A stretch of DNA of 64,000 bases, from contig CM043962.1 of the NCBI GenBank assembly GCA_014529385.2, positions 87,279,680 through 87,343,679 of the forward strand. The letters run 5' to 3'. Position numbers and translations under genes: made by a program. This document shows, in pieces, positions 10,745 to 20,869 of this stretch. The notes beneath the pieces are model-generated. The model was not told the origin of the DNA. It saw only the letters and a program-made list of their open reading frames with translations, and made no database searches. The stretch's first letter is position 1. The number at the start of each line of letters is the position of its first letter. Source of the stretch: Adiantum capillus-veneris. Its lineage: Eukaryota > Streptophyta > Polypodiopsida > Polypodiales > Pteridaceae.

Positions 10745-11714
10745 TCATTGCAAAGTCATCTCATTACAAAGATAAGGATGTGCAATACAAAAAGAGGGGT
10801 AACTTTGGCTAATGCTCGAAGTCTCGTCGCAATCACGTACAAGCTGCATATCTTTTGGTTGTATTGTCACTCGCTTTATTGTCACTCGCTTTGCATGAAT
10901 GGCGCATAGGTTGGTATCTTCCAACACCGAAATGATGTGGGCCTCTGCAGCTTCTTGAATAGCCTCTAGCGCTATTGCTTGCATTCTATATTGATTTTCA
11001 TAGCTTTAAAGCACCTCCTTCACTGTGCGAGCAAAGGGGGCGCGTCGAATCAAAAGCTCTGTAGTCTTCTGGTAGTGGCGGATTTTTGCAAATTCCCTTG
11101 CTATTTTTCGACACCGTTGCGGTTGTCTTGGGGGCACTTGCAAATTTGCTGGCTGGCGGCGTTTAGGCTTCTTGAAAAAAATTGACTTGCACCAATTTAC
11201 ATGCTTAGGGGTTGGATCTGCAGCCTCTTCTGATTCATCCTCTTCCCTTGGCTCCCGGTCTTGTGCTGTGGGGAGAGCTCCCTGGCCTCGAGGCAATGTC
11301 TTCCCCCCAATGGGCACACGGTGTGTGCGCGGTATATCAACTCGCAACCATGGTGGCTCACTCTCTGATCAGTGTCTATATGGACCACCGAGTCCCGGAT
11401 GGTCCTGCTTGTGATTGGTGGCGCGACGGCTCCTCCCTATCAGACTCTGTTGTTTGTTGGGCCTCTACTTCTCTCCAGTGCTGGGCACGTTCCTTCATTA
11501 TTTTTCTAGGTGTTTGTTCTTGTGGATGTGGAGATTTAACCCTCGATGACTCTGGCGTCCTACTACCATGCCCACTGCCAGAAGAGTTCCTCGAACGGCC
11601 AGATGTTCGTGGTCGTTTTTTTGTGCCTTTAAGCCATGCCGGTTTCTCACATCCTTGGAGGGTGCTTTTGTTGGCAGGAAGATGCTCTTTCGCGGTTTGT
11701 TTGGTGCGCGCCAT
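10745..11714 (-). pseudogene. Histone H3 variant with long N-terminal tail, broken
   Basis: The ATG at 11714 starts MARTKQTAKE, whose first eight residues match the H3 N-terminus, including the K4 context; R8 is K here. A basic Ser/Arg/Pro-rich tail follows for about 112 codons to a stop at 11376. A frame shifted by one base continues through an acidic patch and a basic patch into a histone fold: [48 protein letters not shown] and PKDMQL align without gaps to H3 alpha-N, alpha-1, alpha-2 and alpha-3. Breaks are the frameshift near 11376-11400, an in-frame TAA at 11006-11008 in the alpha-1/loop-1 region, and a 15-bp duplication repeating KRVTI. Loop 1 has canonical H3 length, unlike the longer loop of plant CENH3. 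The tail of about 200 residues is roughly five times normal H3 length; APF and KDMQL resemble CENH3. A divergent H3 or CENH3-type copy is supported; which one is open. Confidence 0.8.
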
Positions 11715-11772
11715 TTCGTATGGTAAGAGCTCACATATTCTTAAGAAATGAGCGGTTTATGAGAGCATGCAA

Positions 11773-11780
11773 TATTTATA
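11773..11780 (-). promoter_or_regulatory. TATA box of the H3-like gene
   Basis: TATAAATA on the minus strand lies about 60 bp before the ATG at 11714, implying a short leader as is usual for histone genes. It lies just beside a GGGCCC...GGGCCC inverted pair (11783-11803). Confidence 0.6.
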
Positions 11781-13507
11781 AGGGCCCGTTTAAAAAGGGC
11801 CCTCTTCACACTAATTTTGAAAAAAAAACTATTATTTTTTAAATGAACGTGTCGTTAAGAGTTGGACCCTGCGTTTACGTGTAGTGACTCGCGCAAAAAC
11901 CACTTCGATCCTTGTCGCACTCTGCATCGCCGCCATGCAACATGCTTGGTGGGACCTTGCGACATTTGCCACTTGTTGCTATGCTCTTAACGATTCCATT
12001 TTTGCACTTCAATAGCAATCTTGGATTGTCGCGCACGCTCCATTGTGAGCTTACGAGCAAATGTTGTGCAAAAAACCCAGTTAAACATCTCCTCCAAATA
12101 ATTGGATTGCACCATTCCACCACCATGTCGAGTATTTTTTAAGTACACTCCCCTTGCTCGATAATGGGACTTCTCCATGCCTTGAGTGCTAAAAATTTCA
12201 AGCGATCTATACTTGTGCATAAAAAATGCACCATGCGCAAACAAGATATGATGTTCACATGAGTAAACGATCCACATTATTTAATAAAAACAATCCCTTG
12301 TAATAAATTCACCACGTAACATGGCTTACCATGTAATGTGTGATGTTATTTTCACCCCAAGAAAGGGTGAAGATCTTGGTAAAATCCGCCAAGGCTTCTT
12401 GAAATGATTGGCGTTGTTCTTCTGTTGTGCTGTTAAGACCTATAAGCTTGACCATTTTATCAAAATGTGCCCAAACTTGCTTGCGCTTGTTTGCAAGCTC
12501 TTCATTTGAATCATTGTCAATAGTAGCTTTGCATAACTCCTTCCAAAGATCCCAAAGGTTACCTGCCTGCTGGTTGGAGCTATTTTGAGCAGCATATCGA
12601 CTTGGCTTTCCTTGGGAAACTTTCTTCAAAAGGTGTCTGGCTTTTTGTCCACTCATTGACACTTGTTGAGTAATTTCATGGGCCTCCCCTGTGTTCTTTG
12701 CAGCAACGATAGACACATTTCCACCGTGACAGCCAATGGAATTGAAGAGTACCTCCACTCTTTCGATCGCTTCTTGGGACTTTTCCAATGGTTTCATTGT
12801 GAAAGCATAGTCAATGTGGAGCTTCAATAGCCTATCAAAAATGCGCATGAATGCGTGTAATGTACATTCGATAGAGGAATTGGAAAGATTGGATTCAAAG
12901 TGTGGTCCTTTTGATCACGGTCTAGGGCATTGAGCATGGGACATCTCAGGATAGACGCTTCCCATTCTCTACCTTCATCTCCGACATCACGACAATCTAA
13001 CCCTTGTTCTCCATGCCATTGCCATGGAAGCATGGAACGACCTTTGCAGTGCTCTTATGTGATTTTTGTCCATTAGGTTTGTACCCTCGAGTGCAAAATG
13101 GACAAGGCATGAGAGAAGAAGCCCCTTGTTTGTAGCCAAGCAAACACTTTATGGTCTTCAAGTCCCCACCTAAGTACCACTACACATCATAACTACCAAA
13201 ACCCTCAACCTCCAACTTCTTACCTGCAATTTGGGAGTGTATTACTTCTGTGATCCATGGAGTTCTCTCAAAAATCCATGAAAGTACTTCATTGTCTCTT
13301 TGGACACCTCAATAGCACCCAGTCACCAAATGTCTTTCTCTGATTGCATGCTAAAAGACGGGGTGGGAGATGGCTCGACTGAATCCCTTCGCTTGGTTTG
13401 CAAAAGGGACTCGTTCATTAGAGTGACACTTAGCCTCTCTAACCTTCGGCCTTTCACTATTTGACACTCATCAAGTTTCATCACAAAAGAGACCTTTGTG
13501 CCAAGCA

Positions 13508-13589
13508 CTACAAAATAAATAGTGCCAAGACCTTAAACGTCAAAGTCTATGATAAGAACAATACCAAAGAAAAAAGTAAAGTGTGTCAC
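13508..13589 (-). other. Predicted intron 2 of the transposase-like gene (82 bp)
   Basis: On the minus strand, donor GAAG|GTGACA at 13589 and acceptor TTTTGTAG ending at 13508. Flanking open frames join. Confidence 0.6.
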
Positions 13590-14140
13590 CTTCTTCAGGT
13601 AACTCATAAAATCTAAGCATGGGTTGTTGAAGTCTTCTAAGGTCCACAAAAATATTGTTCCACATTGTGTAAGGGAAGCCCTTCTCCGAAGGTCTTATGG
13701 ATTGTTTCTTACCTTTTTCCCTTGTCTTTGTTGCGCACGAAGTATAAAGGGAAGTTGACATTGTGTCCTCAATGTGTATGTGTGTCCCAATGCGGGAGAA
13801 CACATCTTCGTTTGTGGCCTTCTTTGCGAGGTTGACCTTGTGAGGAATGGGAAATAGGTTTTCCACAATGCCGTGCTCTTTGAGGGCATCTTTTAGGAGT
13901 TGGAAAATAGCATGATAGGCTTTGGTGTTGATTCCAGCCTCATCACAAGCTTGTTGCACGTCATCATCACTAATCACATTTCTCAATTTATGCATAAGGT
14001 CCTTGGTGACTGCATCCTTAATGTGCTTACCTCCAGGTGATTGTAAGATAGAAATCACATCCTGGGTATTGAAACATCTAGTGAGAAGGTTGACTCGATC
14101 ATCTTGGCTTGTTCCACCGCATGCCTCCTGGATGAAGTTT

Positions 14141-14215
14141 CTAGCAACCAATAAAAATAAATGTTAGAAAATAGTGTGAAGTAAGAATGCATCATGCAAG
14201 TAAAGACCAAATCAC
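14141..14215 (-). other. Predicted intron 1 of the transposase-like gene (75 bp)
   Basis: On the minus strand, donor ACAAG|GTGATT at 14215 and acceptor GGTTGCTAG ending at 14141, after a T-rich run. Confidence 0.65.
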
Positions 14216-14819
14216 CTTGTAGATGTCACTCGTAGTTTGCATGCTCCTCCCAAATGTGCAAGAGTTTCAATGGATGAATACGTGCGTTTGCCTTTCCCTT
14301 GCACCAAGGGGTGTTTCTTTCAAGTATGTGATGGTGTTGGCTTCTTAATGCGGGACTCCTTTTCTTGCATTTGTTGTTAAAGAGTTTCAACCACCCTCTC
14401 CAAAGAGGCAACACTCTCTTGTAATGCCGTCGTCTTGAGGTGAAGAGCTTGACATTCGTGCATCCACATATGCAAAGAAGCACTTGCACCCATACACAAC
14501 CGCTTGCAATAGCCTAACAAGGCTGCTTCTCCCTTCCCAAGATATTGAAGAAATGTCGAAAGGCTATTAAAGAATGGATGGAAGCGGCTTATAGGATTGT
14601 AAGGGTACAAATGGCCGTCCACCCAAATGTCAACATTGGTCTCACGAGTGGGGCGACGTGCCTGTGATGACCTTTGATCACCCTCACTAGCGATCTTTGT
14701 TGCAAACGTCGTGGGTAAGCGAATATGTATGCTTTTGGTGTGCAGAGTACGTGGTGGTAGAAGCAAACCATTTGTGATGTCCGTGAGTACCATGGAAGCT
14801 ATTGCGTGAGGAAGCAAAT

Positions 14820-15730
14820 GATGAAAAGATAGAGAAGGAGGGGTAGGGAGATTGAGGAAGGTGGGAGGAGAGAAGGAGGGAGGGGGGGGGGGAGGGAGAG
14901 ATTGGGAAGGAGGAGGAAGGTAGGGGCAGGGAGGGAGAGGGAGAGAGGAGGGAGGAGGTGAACAAAGTGTTTTTTACTTTTTGGGAAATTTTTTTTTGGA
15001 AAAATGGACTTTCTAAGCTTGTGGGTTAAAAAATGGGTCAAAAAATGATTTTTGGATATGTAAATATGTTGGGAGGGAGTTTTAACTAAAAAATAAGTAA
15101 AAACTTTATTAAAAAAAAAAGTCAAATTTTGACTCTTAGTGACCCACGTTTTTGCTGATGTAGTCACACCCCTATGCTTCCTTCACTTTAAAAAAGCTAG
15201 AGAGAGAAAGTAACCCCTTAGGTCCACATCCTACATTTGTCTTAAAAAAAGGTTAGAAAAGCCTACTCAAAACTACCTTCTTCAATGCCCTTGCTCCCTT
15301 AACCCCACACAACATTGGCATTAATCCCTAAAAATTACGATTCCTTACAAGGCCCATTCAAGGTTCATATTTCTCCCAATGCCCAATTGGCAAGACCCTT
15401 GAATTTTATAGTCAAGCACACAAAACTCATACAAAATGATGATTTTGGAGTAGGTAAAAGTTCAAATTGTATATAATTCCACAGTGATATATACTCTCAC
15501 CTTGCAATCTGCTTGTTTTGTAGCATAACGGATCTAGTGCATGCAGAATGGAGTTGTAAAACAAGGATAAGGGCCAGATTTGCGTAATTCATAGAGAAGC
15601 TAGAAAAAGCTCTGAAGAATTGAGGAAGAAAGGGCCCCAAGGAAGAGTCAAAAATTTAAAAAATGTGAATTATGCTTAAATGTTTTAAAATACAGGGGTT
15701 GATAGGTTGGAGAGAGAAAATTAAAGCTTC
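14820..15730. other. Unassigned stretch with purine-rich and AT-rich parts
   Basis: 14826-14960 is almost pure A/G on the plus strand, including a run of G near 14882. 14970-15120 is AT-rich. No gene is supported; the apparent minus-strand frames here are Ser/Pro low-complexity artefacts. This may be the edge of the 5.6-15 kb unit, but no terminal repeat was confirmed. Confidence 0.35.
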
Positions 15731-15734
15731 CTAC

Positions 15735-16060
15735 TTACAATTTTCTAGGCACATAACAGGTCACCTTTTGATAGAGAAGGGCTTGCAACCAGATTGCAGA
15801 AGTTTCAAGATGTAACATTTTTTCAAATCTCTTACCCAAAGAGTCTTGCACGAGTGCCCCAAAGCCAAGCATATGCAAGTGCATGCATGCTTGACCTAAT
15901 GCCACCACTTCTTGAACTCGTTGCCTTGTTTTATGTTGCTTGCATATCTTAATGCTCTGTCGCCCAATCTCCTTTTCTTCAAGTGCCACGTCATGTGCTG
16001 AAAGTCGTCCATCTTCAATCAAATCTCTATTGTTGTCATCTTGTGCACCCTGGTGAGCGA
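15735..16060 (-). pseudogene. Orphan exon-like open stretch, function unknown
   Basis: On the minus strand a frame open for about 95 codons, with a helix-rich composition, ends at a good donor (AAAATT|GTAAGT, near 15739). Upstream sequence to 16190 contains stops in all simple continuations. No motif is recognised. It may be an exon of a decayed gene. Confidence 0.3.
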
Positions 16061-16531
16061 TTGAGGGGCTCGTTCTACTATGATGGCTATCTTAGACTTC
16101 GTCCGCACTAAAGGCCCTACCTATTGCCCTACCCTATTAATCCCCTCATGCCCGTCTGCGCATACTTGTCCATGTGTTCTCCATAGTACCCTGCACCATT
16201 GCAGTTGACTTCAAGGTCTAGAAGTAGTGCCATATCACCACCAAGAAAGCAAGAGAGAGAGAGAGAGAGATGTTGCTCGGTGTCAAGCTACAATGGTGTT
16301 CTCCCTTTCCGCTTTAGGCTACCACTTCCATACAAAAGGTCGCAAGTCACCACCCATTTGAATTTTAATTTTGGGTTGTGCAAGAAGAATTGGAGGGAGG
16401 TAACATGGGTGGAGATGAGGGCACTAATCAACATAAATGCTATGTTGTGCTAGAATTCGAGGTGAGTGGAAGGGCCAAACTTCAAGGACATGGGTACAAA
16501 AGGCGGGTCATCACTATTTGACTCTGGGGGT

Positions 16532-16563
<32 letters not shown>
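16532..16563 (+). repeat. Poly-G tract, 32 bases
   Basis: Uninterrupted G run, preceded by GGGGGT. Confidence 0.95.
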
Positions 16564-16564
<1 letters not shown>

Positions 16565-17501
16565 GAGGATACTACATCACTCATTTTGAGAGAAACGGTT
16601 ACTAAGTTTAGAAGCCAAGATCATCAGCAGCAAGAGCAAGTCAAAATGCATGTTGAAGAGCAAGGCCAAGAATATGCTCATCAATAGCGAAGCAAGGTGG
16701 AGCCCATGCTCATCAACAGCATGAAGAAGCAGGGGTTGAGAGCGAGGAAACCCAAGGATTGAGAGCGAGGAAACCCATCTTACCAAACTTGCCACTAAGG
16801 ACTTTTGATACTGCAAAATGTATCTCGAGTATGAGAAAACTTACATGAATAATCTAACATGTGTTGTTCCATGTGTTACACTTCCTTTGTCTCAAAGAGA
16901 ATGGAGCCTATAAAAGAAACTATTCTTTGGTACTGCCCTATGCAACAGTCTTCAGAAAAGAACGCTGAAAACAAAAGCTATACAATAGATGTATCCCAAG
17001 GCATGCCTCAAGGAGACTCAAACGTTCCTGAGATAGTGCATTGTGACAAGAGAGCGAACAAAGATGAAATTGATAACAATTTTTAAGAGGATTCTTAGAA
17101 GGTGCACCATGGAATACAATTGATGGAGAGCATGTGAGTGTTGTTTCTCATTGTTACAGAAGAAGCCCTTGCAGCATCCGAGAAACCTTATTCTAGCTTT
17201 TACATACTAGCATGAATGTTGAAAGCACCCCAATCCCTCTAACCCACTCATCACTTTCAAACCCTCTAGCCAACTAATTAGGACATAGTTCTTAGATTGG
17301 CAGCCCCAGTCTTGCCACTTTCAACCCTTCACTTCACACACACATGCAAGAGATCCATCACACCTTGACCATGTATCAGGAGCTCATCCATTTGTCCCCT
17401 TTCTCAAGCTCCTTCGCACAACAATATTATTGAGAAAGAGCTGTTATAGTACTCACGATAGTGTAGTAAGGGCAAGTAGCTACAAGGTGGTGAACTTATA
17501 G

Positions 17502-17557
<56 letters not shown>
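17502..17557 (+). repeat. Poly-C tract, 56 bases
   Basis: Uninterrupted C run, followed by a C-rich stretch to about 17610. Confidence 0.95.
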
Positions 17558-17559
<2 letters not shown>

Positions 17560-18559
17560 CTTCTCCCCATACCCCCCTCCCCTCCCTACCCCACTCGAGA
17601 CCCCATCCCCCCTCCTTACGTACAATATATGCATCCCCAAATTTCGAGGCACCTTCTATTGTATATGTTGATGGCAACTCTTTTAAAAAAACCCTACTGT
17701 GCACTCACGTGCCACCATATATAAGGTAATATTGAATTCCTCCCTAGGGGACCACAGTAGCCACAACACCAAATTTCTAGTCAAATGGCCGTTGCCACAA
17801 CTAGCTTCAGCCTGAGAGAGGCTTGTGAGCGACATAGAGGGGTAGAAGGAAGCTTCCTACAAATGATTTGGATGCATGTGTTAGAGTTCACGTTATCGAT
17901 GTTTGCACCCATGGGTTGGAGTTCCATGCACATGCATCGGGCAAGGAACCAATCAGACATATCTAAAACACTATGGATGTGTGTGCCAATCCATTGTTGT
18001 CGGCTGGACTATGGAGAGGATGTGTTTCAAAGTTCATTATTTAGGAATGTTTGGATGTGATGTATTCAGAGTTCATGAATGGGGATTCTTGGACGTAGTG
18101 TGTTCTGCAGCTCAATTTTCTATATGAAATTTGGTGCTTAGGATGACATTCTTCTACGGTAAAAAATTGAGGGTAGCACAATTGAGGTGTATTTAATATC
18201 TCGACCGGTGTTGGGGTGTCCATGATAGCTTCTTCATCAACTTGGTCTTACTACTTATGTTTACTATGAGCTGCAGAGAGGGTGTTAAAGTTTCTCAAGT
18301 GAATAGCCCGATGTGATCCCAATGTTTATTTTGTCTTTAGGTATTTATTTTACTTATATGTCAAACTCTGAATAGGAAAATTTGATGAGGAGAGTATATA
18401 AGCACCCAGTGCCCCCATTCTATAATCACTAATTCATTGCCAAGGTTGGTTGGTTCAATAGGAACTCTCTCTTATATGTATTCTCTTACTCATTGTATGC
18501 TTTTGCATCATCAATTTTGACACACATGTGAATGTTGTATCAATAGCAACTCGCAATGA

Positions 18560-19917
18560 TTTATCTTCTGTGATAGATGAGTATGATACATATCTAGACT
18601 TCAAATATGTAATGTCAGCCATTGCAATAGGTAAGAAAGAGGAACCATACAATGTGTAACATGGTTATCTTCTCTATGGCAATAGGTTATACGCTACAAA
18701 TAGCGTGCGTGAAAAAGTTATGTATGAGTCCCATGCTCCCCCTTATGCGGGACATAGAGGGATTCAAGATACTCCCAAGGAAGTAGGAATGTATTTTTAT
18801 TGGCCAACAATAAAGGAAAACATATAGGATTATGTTGCCAAATGCATTGTATGTCAAAGACAAAGTATGATAGAGGAAAGCAACATGTCTTGCTTCAACC
18901 ATTACCTATACCTGATTGCCAATTGGAAACTATATCCATGGGCTTCATCTTTGGATTAACAAAGTCCATTCATAGGAATACGAGCATATGGACAATAATA
19001 GACTAGTTTAGCAAACGAGCATATTTTATATCGGTCAAAAAACTATTAAAGCACAACATATGGCAACCCTCTTCATATCACAAGTCTTTAAGTATCATGA
19101 CTTACCACATCCTTAGTATCCGACAGAGATCCTGGACAGAGATCCAAGAATGACCAATAATTTTTGGAAAGGTCTCTTTGAGAGTCTAGGTATTAAGTTG
19201 AATTTCTCTTCAGCCTATCACCCACAAAATGACGGCCAAAGTGAAATAGCAAACTTGAGCATGAACGATCTACTCAAAGCCTATGTTACAGAGGTAGATC
19301 AAATATATCAATGGAAAAAGTATTTACCCTTAGTAGAGTATGCATACAATAACATTGTCCATACTTCTACAGGAAAGGCACCCTTCAATTTTTTTGAAGG
19401 AAGACCCAAGATCCCGTTGATAGTCAAGCCACTTGGGAAGATTTTTGCCGTTGATGAATATAGTAGAGATTTTAAAAATCTTTTAATAAGATTATGAAAA
19501 TTATAGCCATCACGCAACAAAAGGAAAAGGATACTATTGATAAGCCTAGAAGATCCTTGACCTTCAAAAAGAATAATTGGGTATTGCTAAAGTTTCCTGA
19601 AGTGCGCCTAATCTATACAACCAACAAGGGGAGACAAGGACGCCCATCGGATCATTAGAAATATTATGGCCCATTTCAAATCCGTAAGCCAATCAACAAA
19701 ACAATTTATAAGGTTACCTTGCAAATTAAGGTTACATGGCTATTGGCTCATGCATAATGCATTTCATGTGAGCGTTATAAAATCTTATAAGGGCGAACCA
19801 CCCAAAGACCCAGTAATTCAAGATCCATCCGTGTTTGAAGGTCAAGAAGGGACCTTGCAACCAGAGTGCATCCTATGCCATGAAGACAATGTTTTAAGAA
19901 GTGGTAAGACTATCCGA
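18560..19917 (+). pseudogene. Ty3-type integrase remnant
   Basis: Read on the plus strand, with frame changes, the order of motifs is a short piece with GKKEEPYNV, an HHCC-type zinc finger (HAPPYAGHRGI...FYWPTIKENI...CIVCQR, 18727-18860), a degraded catalytic core, the core's end (SSAYHPQNDGQSEIANLSM, 19207-19264, then a 115-codon open stretch to 19496), and the C-terminal segment with YGPFQIRK and HAFHVSVIKSYKG (19660-19800). These are standard parts of Ty3 integrase. Several stops and shifts are present and no reverse transcriptase lies upstream, so this is a 5'-truncated remnant ending at its 3' LTR. Confidence 0.8.
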
Positions 19918-19936
19918 TGATACCTTTGTTAAATGT

Positions 19937-20010
19937 AAAAATTATCCTTTTGAAGATGCAAGGTGGGTGTCATGAAAATTATCCTTTTGAAGATGCAAGG
20001 TGGATGTCAT
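19937..20010 (+). repeat. 37-bp tandem duplication at the polypurine tract
   Basis: A 37-bp unit containing CCTTTTGAAGATGCAAGGTGG, then TGTCATGAAAATTAT, occurs twice (TGTCAT at 19968 and 20005). The unit spans the presumed polypurine tract and LTR start. Confidence 0.85.
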
Positions 20011-20647
20011 GAAAATTATCTTCTCATTTTCTAAAAATATTTTCCATCTCAAATTGGCCATTTACGTCTAGAGACAATAAGAAAAGAACAAGTGAAGTTG
20101 ATTAAGTTTCTTACAGACTTTCCTCGGTCAAAGGCTATTCTTTCTGGGTACGGATGCCTATAAATTCAGCTAGTCCTCTCCCTTAGTCTCACAGTCTTGC
20201 CAGCGCTAGCCTTTGGAGACTCTTACCGGCGGCAATCAGCAAGCGAACGTGTGAAGCTAGCGTGCATAGGTCATTTTTCCACACTCGAAGCGACAGTTAT
20301 CAATTGTGAATTCTCCATACGAGTTGTTGTTTTGTGTTTGTGCTTTTGTGGATACTCCATCACGAAGGAGTAACAAGGCCTTGGCCTATGCTTAGAGATT
20401 TTGGGAACGGAATAGGTAACAATCTGTAGAGCTTCACACTCTGGGACCATACGAAATTAGAATTGAGAGCTCGTCTCTCAGGAATTTCCCGCATGGGAAG
20501 GACTTGACCATTGAGTCTTAAGATTTAGAACGGAGGGTCACTCCGATTCTTGTGCTTGTAAAAATATTCTCCCTAATAAAAATTCTCTTTAAGCATTCTC
20601 TCTTTTCTCTCTAGTCTTTTGCACGTCTCTCACATTTAGTAAAGACA
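20005..20647 (+). mobile_element. Probable 3' LTR of the Ty3 remnant
   Basis: Starts TGTCAT just after a purine-rich AAGATGCAAGGTGG and ends AAAGACA, giving TGTC...GACA termini over 643 bp. It contains a TATAAAT at 20159-20165. The partner 5' LTR is not in the window, so the borders are inferred from termini and position only. Confidence 0.55.
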
Positions 20648-20869
20648 CCTCTGATGATTTCTCACTACATTGCTCCCCCCTGTGCTCTCCCCTCTGTTCG
20701 CACTGCTTTGCAGCCCCACGTCACCATCGTCCTCGCACCCCGCTCCCCCATCTACTCGTTGCCCTCCACCTTGCGTCCACCAATCCCTCTTGTTTTCCCC
20801 GTGTCGACCCTCCTTGTCCTGCTTCGGTTCTCCCTTGAGAAAGGGCTCTGTAGAGCAGCAACGGTTGAA

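Larger units (their letters stand above)
11880..14793 (-). pseudogene. Multi-exon DDE-transposase-like gene, decayed
   Basis: Exons in order: 14793-14216 (ends in a coiled-coil-like segment and carries a stop and frame change near 14376), 14140-13590 (about 180 codons, with LLTRCFN and QDVISILQSP), and from 13507 (KLDECQIVKG). Two introns, of 75 and 82 bp, have GT/AG ends and join open frames. Further on, 13180-13030 encodes GGDLKTIKCLLGYKQG followed by CPFC. The C-terminal parts at 12848-12309 and 12277-11987 contain NSIGCHGGNV, SWGENNITHYM and STQGMEKSHYRAR followed by TRHGGG. This order, an Asp in a beta-strand-like context, GD before a CxxC, and a Gln-Gly-x-Glu helix, resembles large RNase H-fold transposase-like proteins known from repeat families of eukaryotes. 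That is recalled family knowledge, so the class is uncertain. Stops and frameshifts near 13330, 13200 and 12840 show decay. The H3-like gene follows about 170 bp downstream on the same strand. Confidence 0.5.
16200..18550. other. Unassigned stretch with long homopolymers
   Basis: Apart from the poly-G and poly-C tracts listed separately, there is a GA run at 16253-16270 and a 21-bp unit (TTGAGAGCGAGGAAACCCA) occurring twice at about 16736-16776. No supported coding region is seen; the Gly-rich frames come from homopolymers. Confidence 0.4.

Noticed and set aside
10745-11714. The MARTKQTA start as a chance histone mimic
   Set aside because: The same locus continues into an H3 fold with a gap-free match, so common descent is the better explanation.
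10745-11714. A short intron to explain the frame change near 11376
   Set aside because: The only GT...AG pair that would fit is about 24 bp, too short to splice; a single-base shift is simpler.
5650-15200. Terminal inverted repeats for the 5.6-15 kb cluster
   Set aside because: Both edges are AT-rich and share only weak similarity (GGAACCTCTAAC versus GGACCTAAGGGGTTAC), not enough to call termini.
16466-16687. Gly-rich frame over the poly-G tract (and the Gly-rich frames at 17404-17704)
   Set aside because: The Gly run is the homopolymer itself, and flanking parts show no motif or splice structure.
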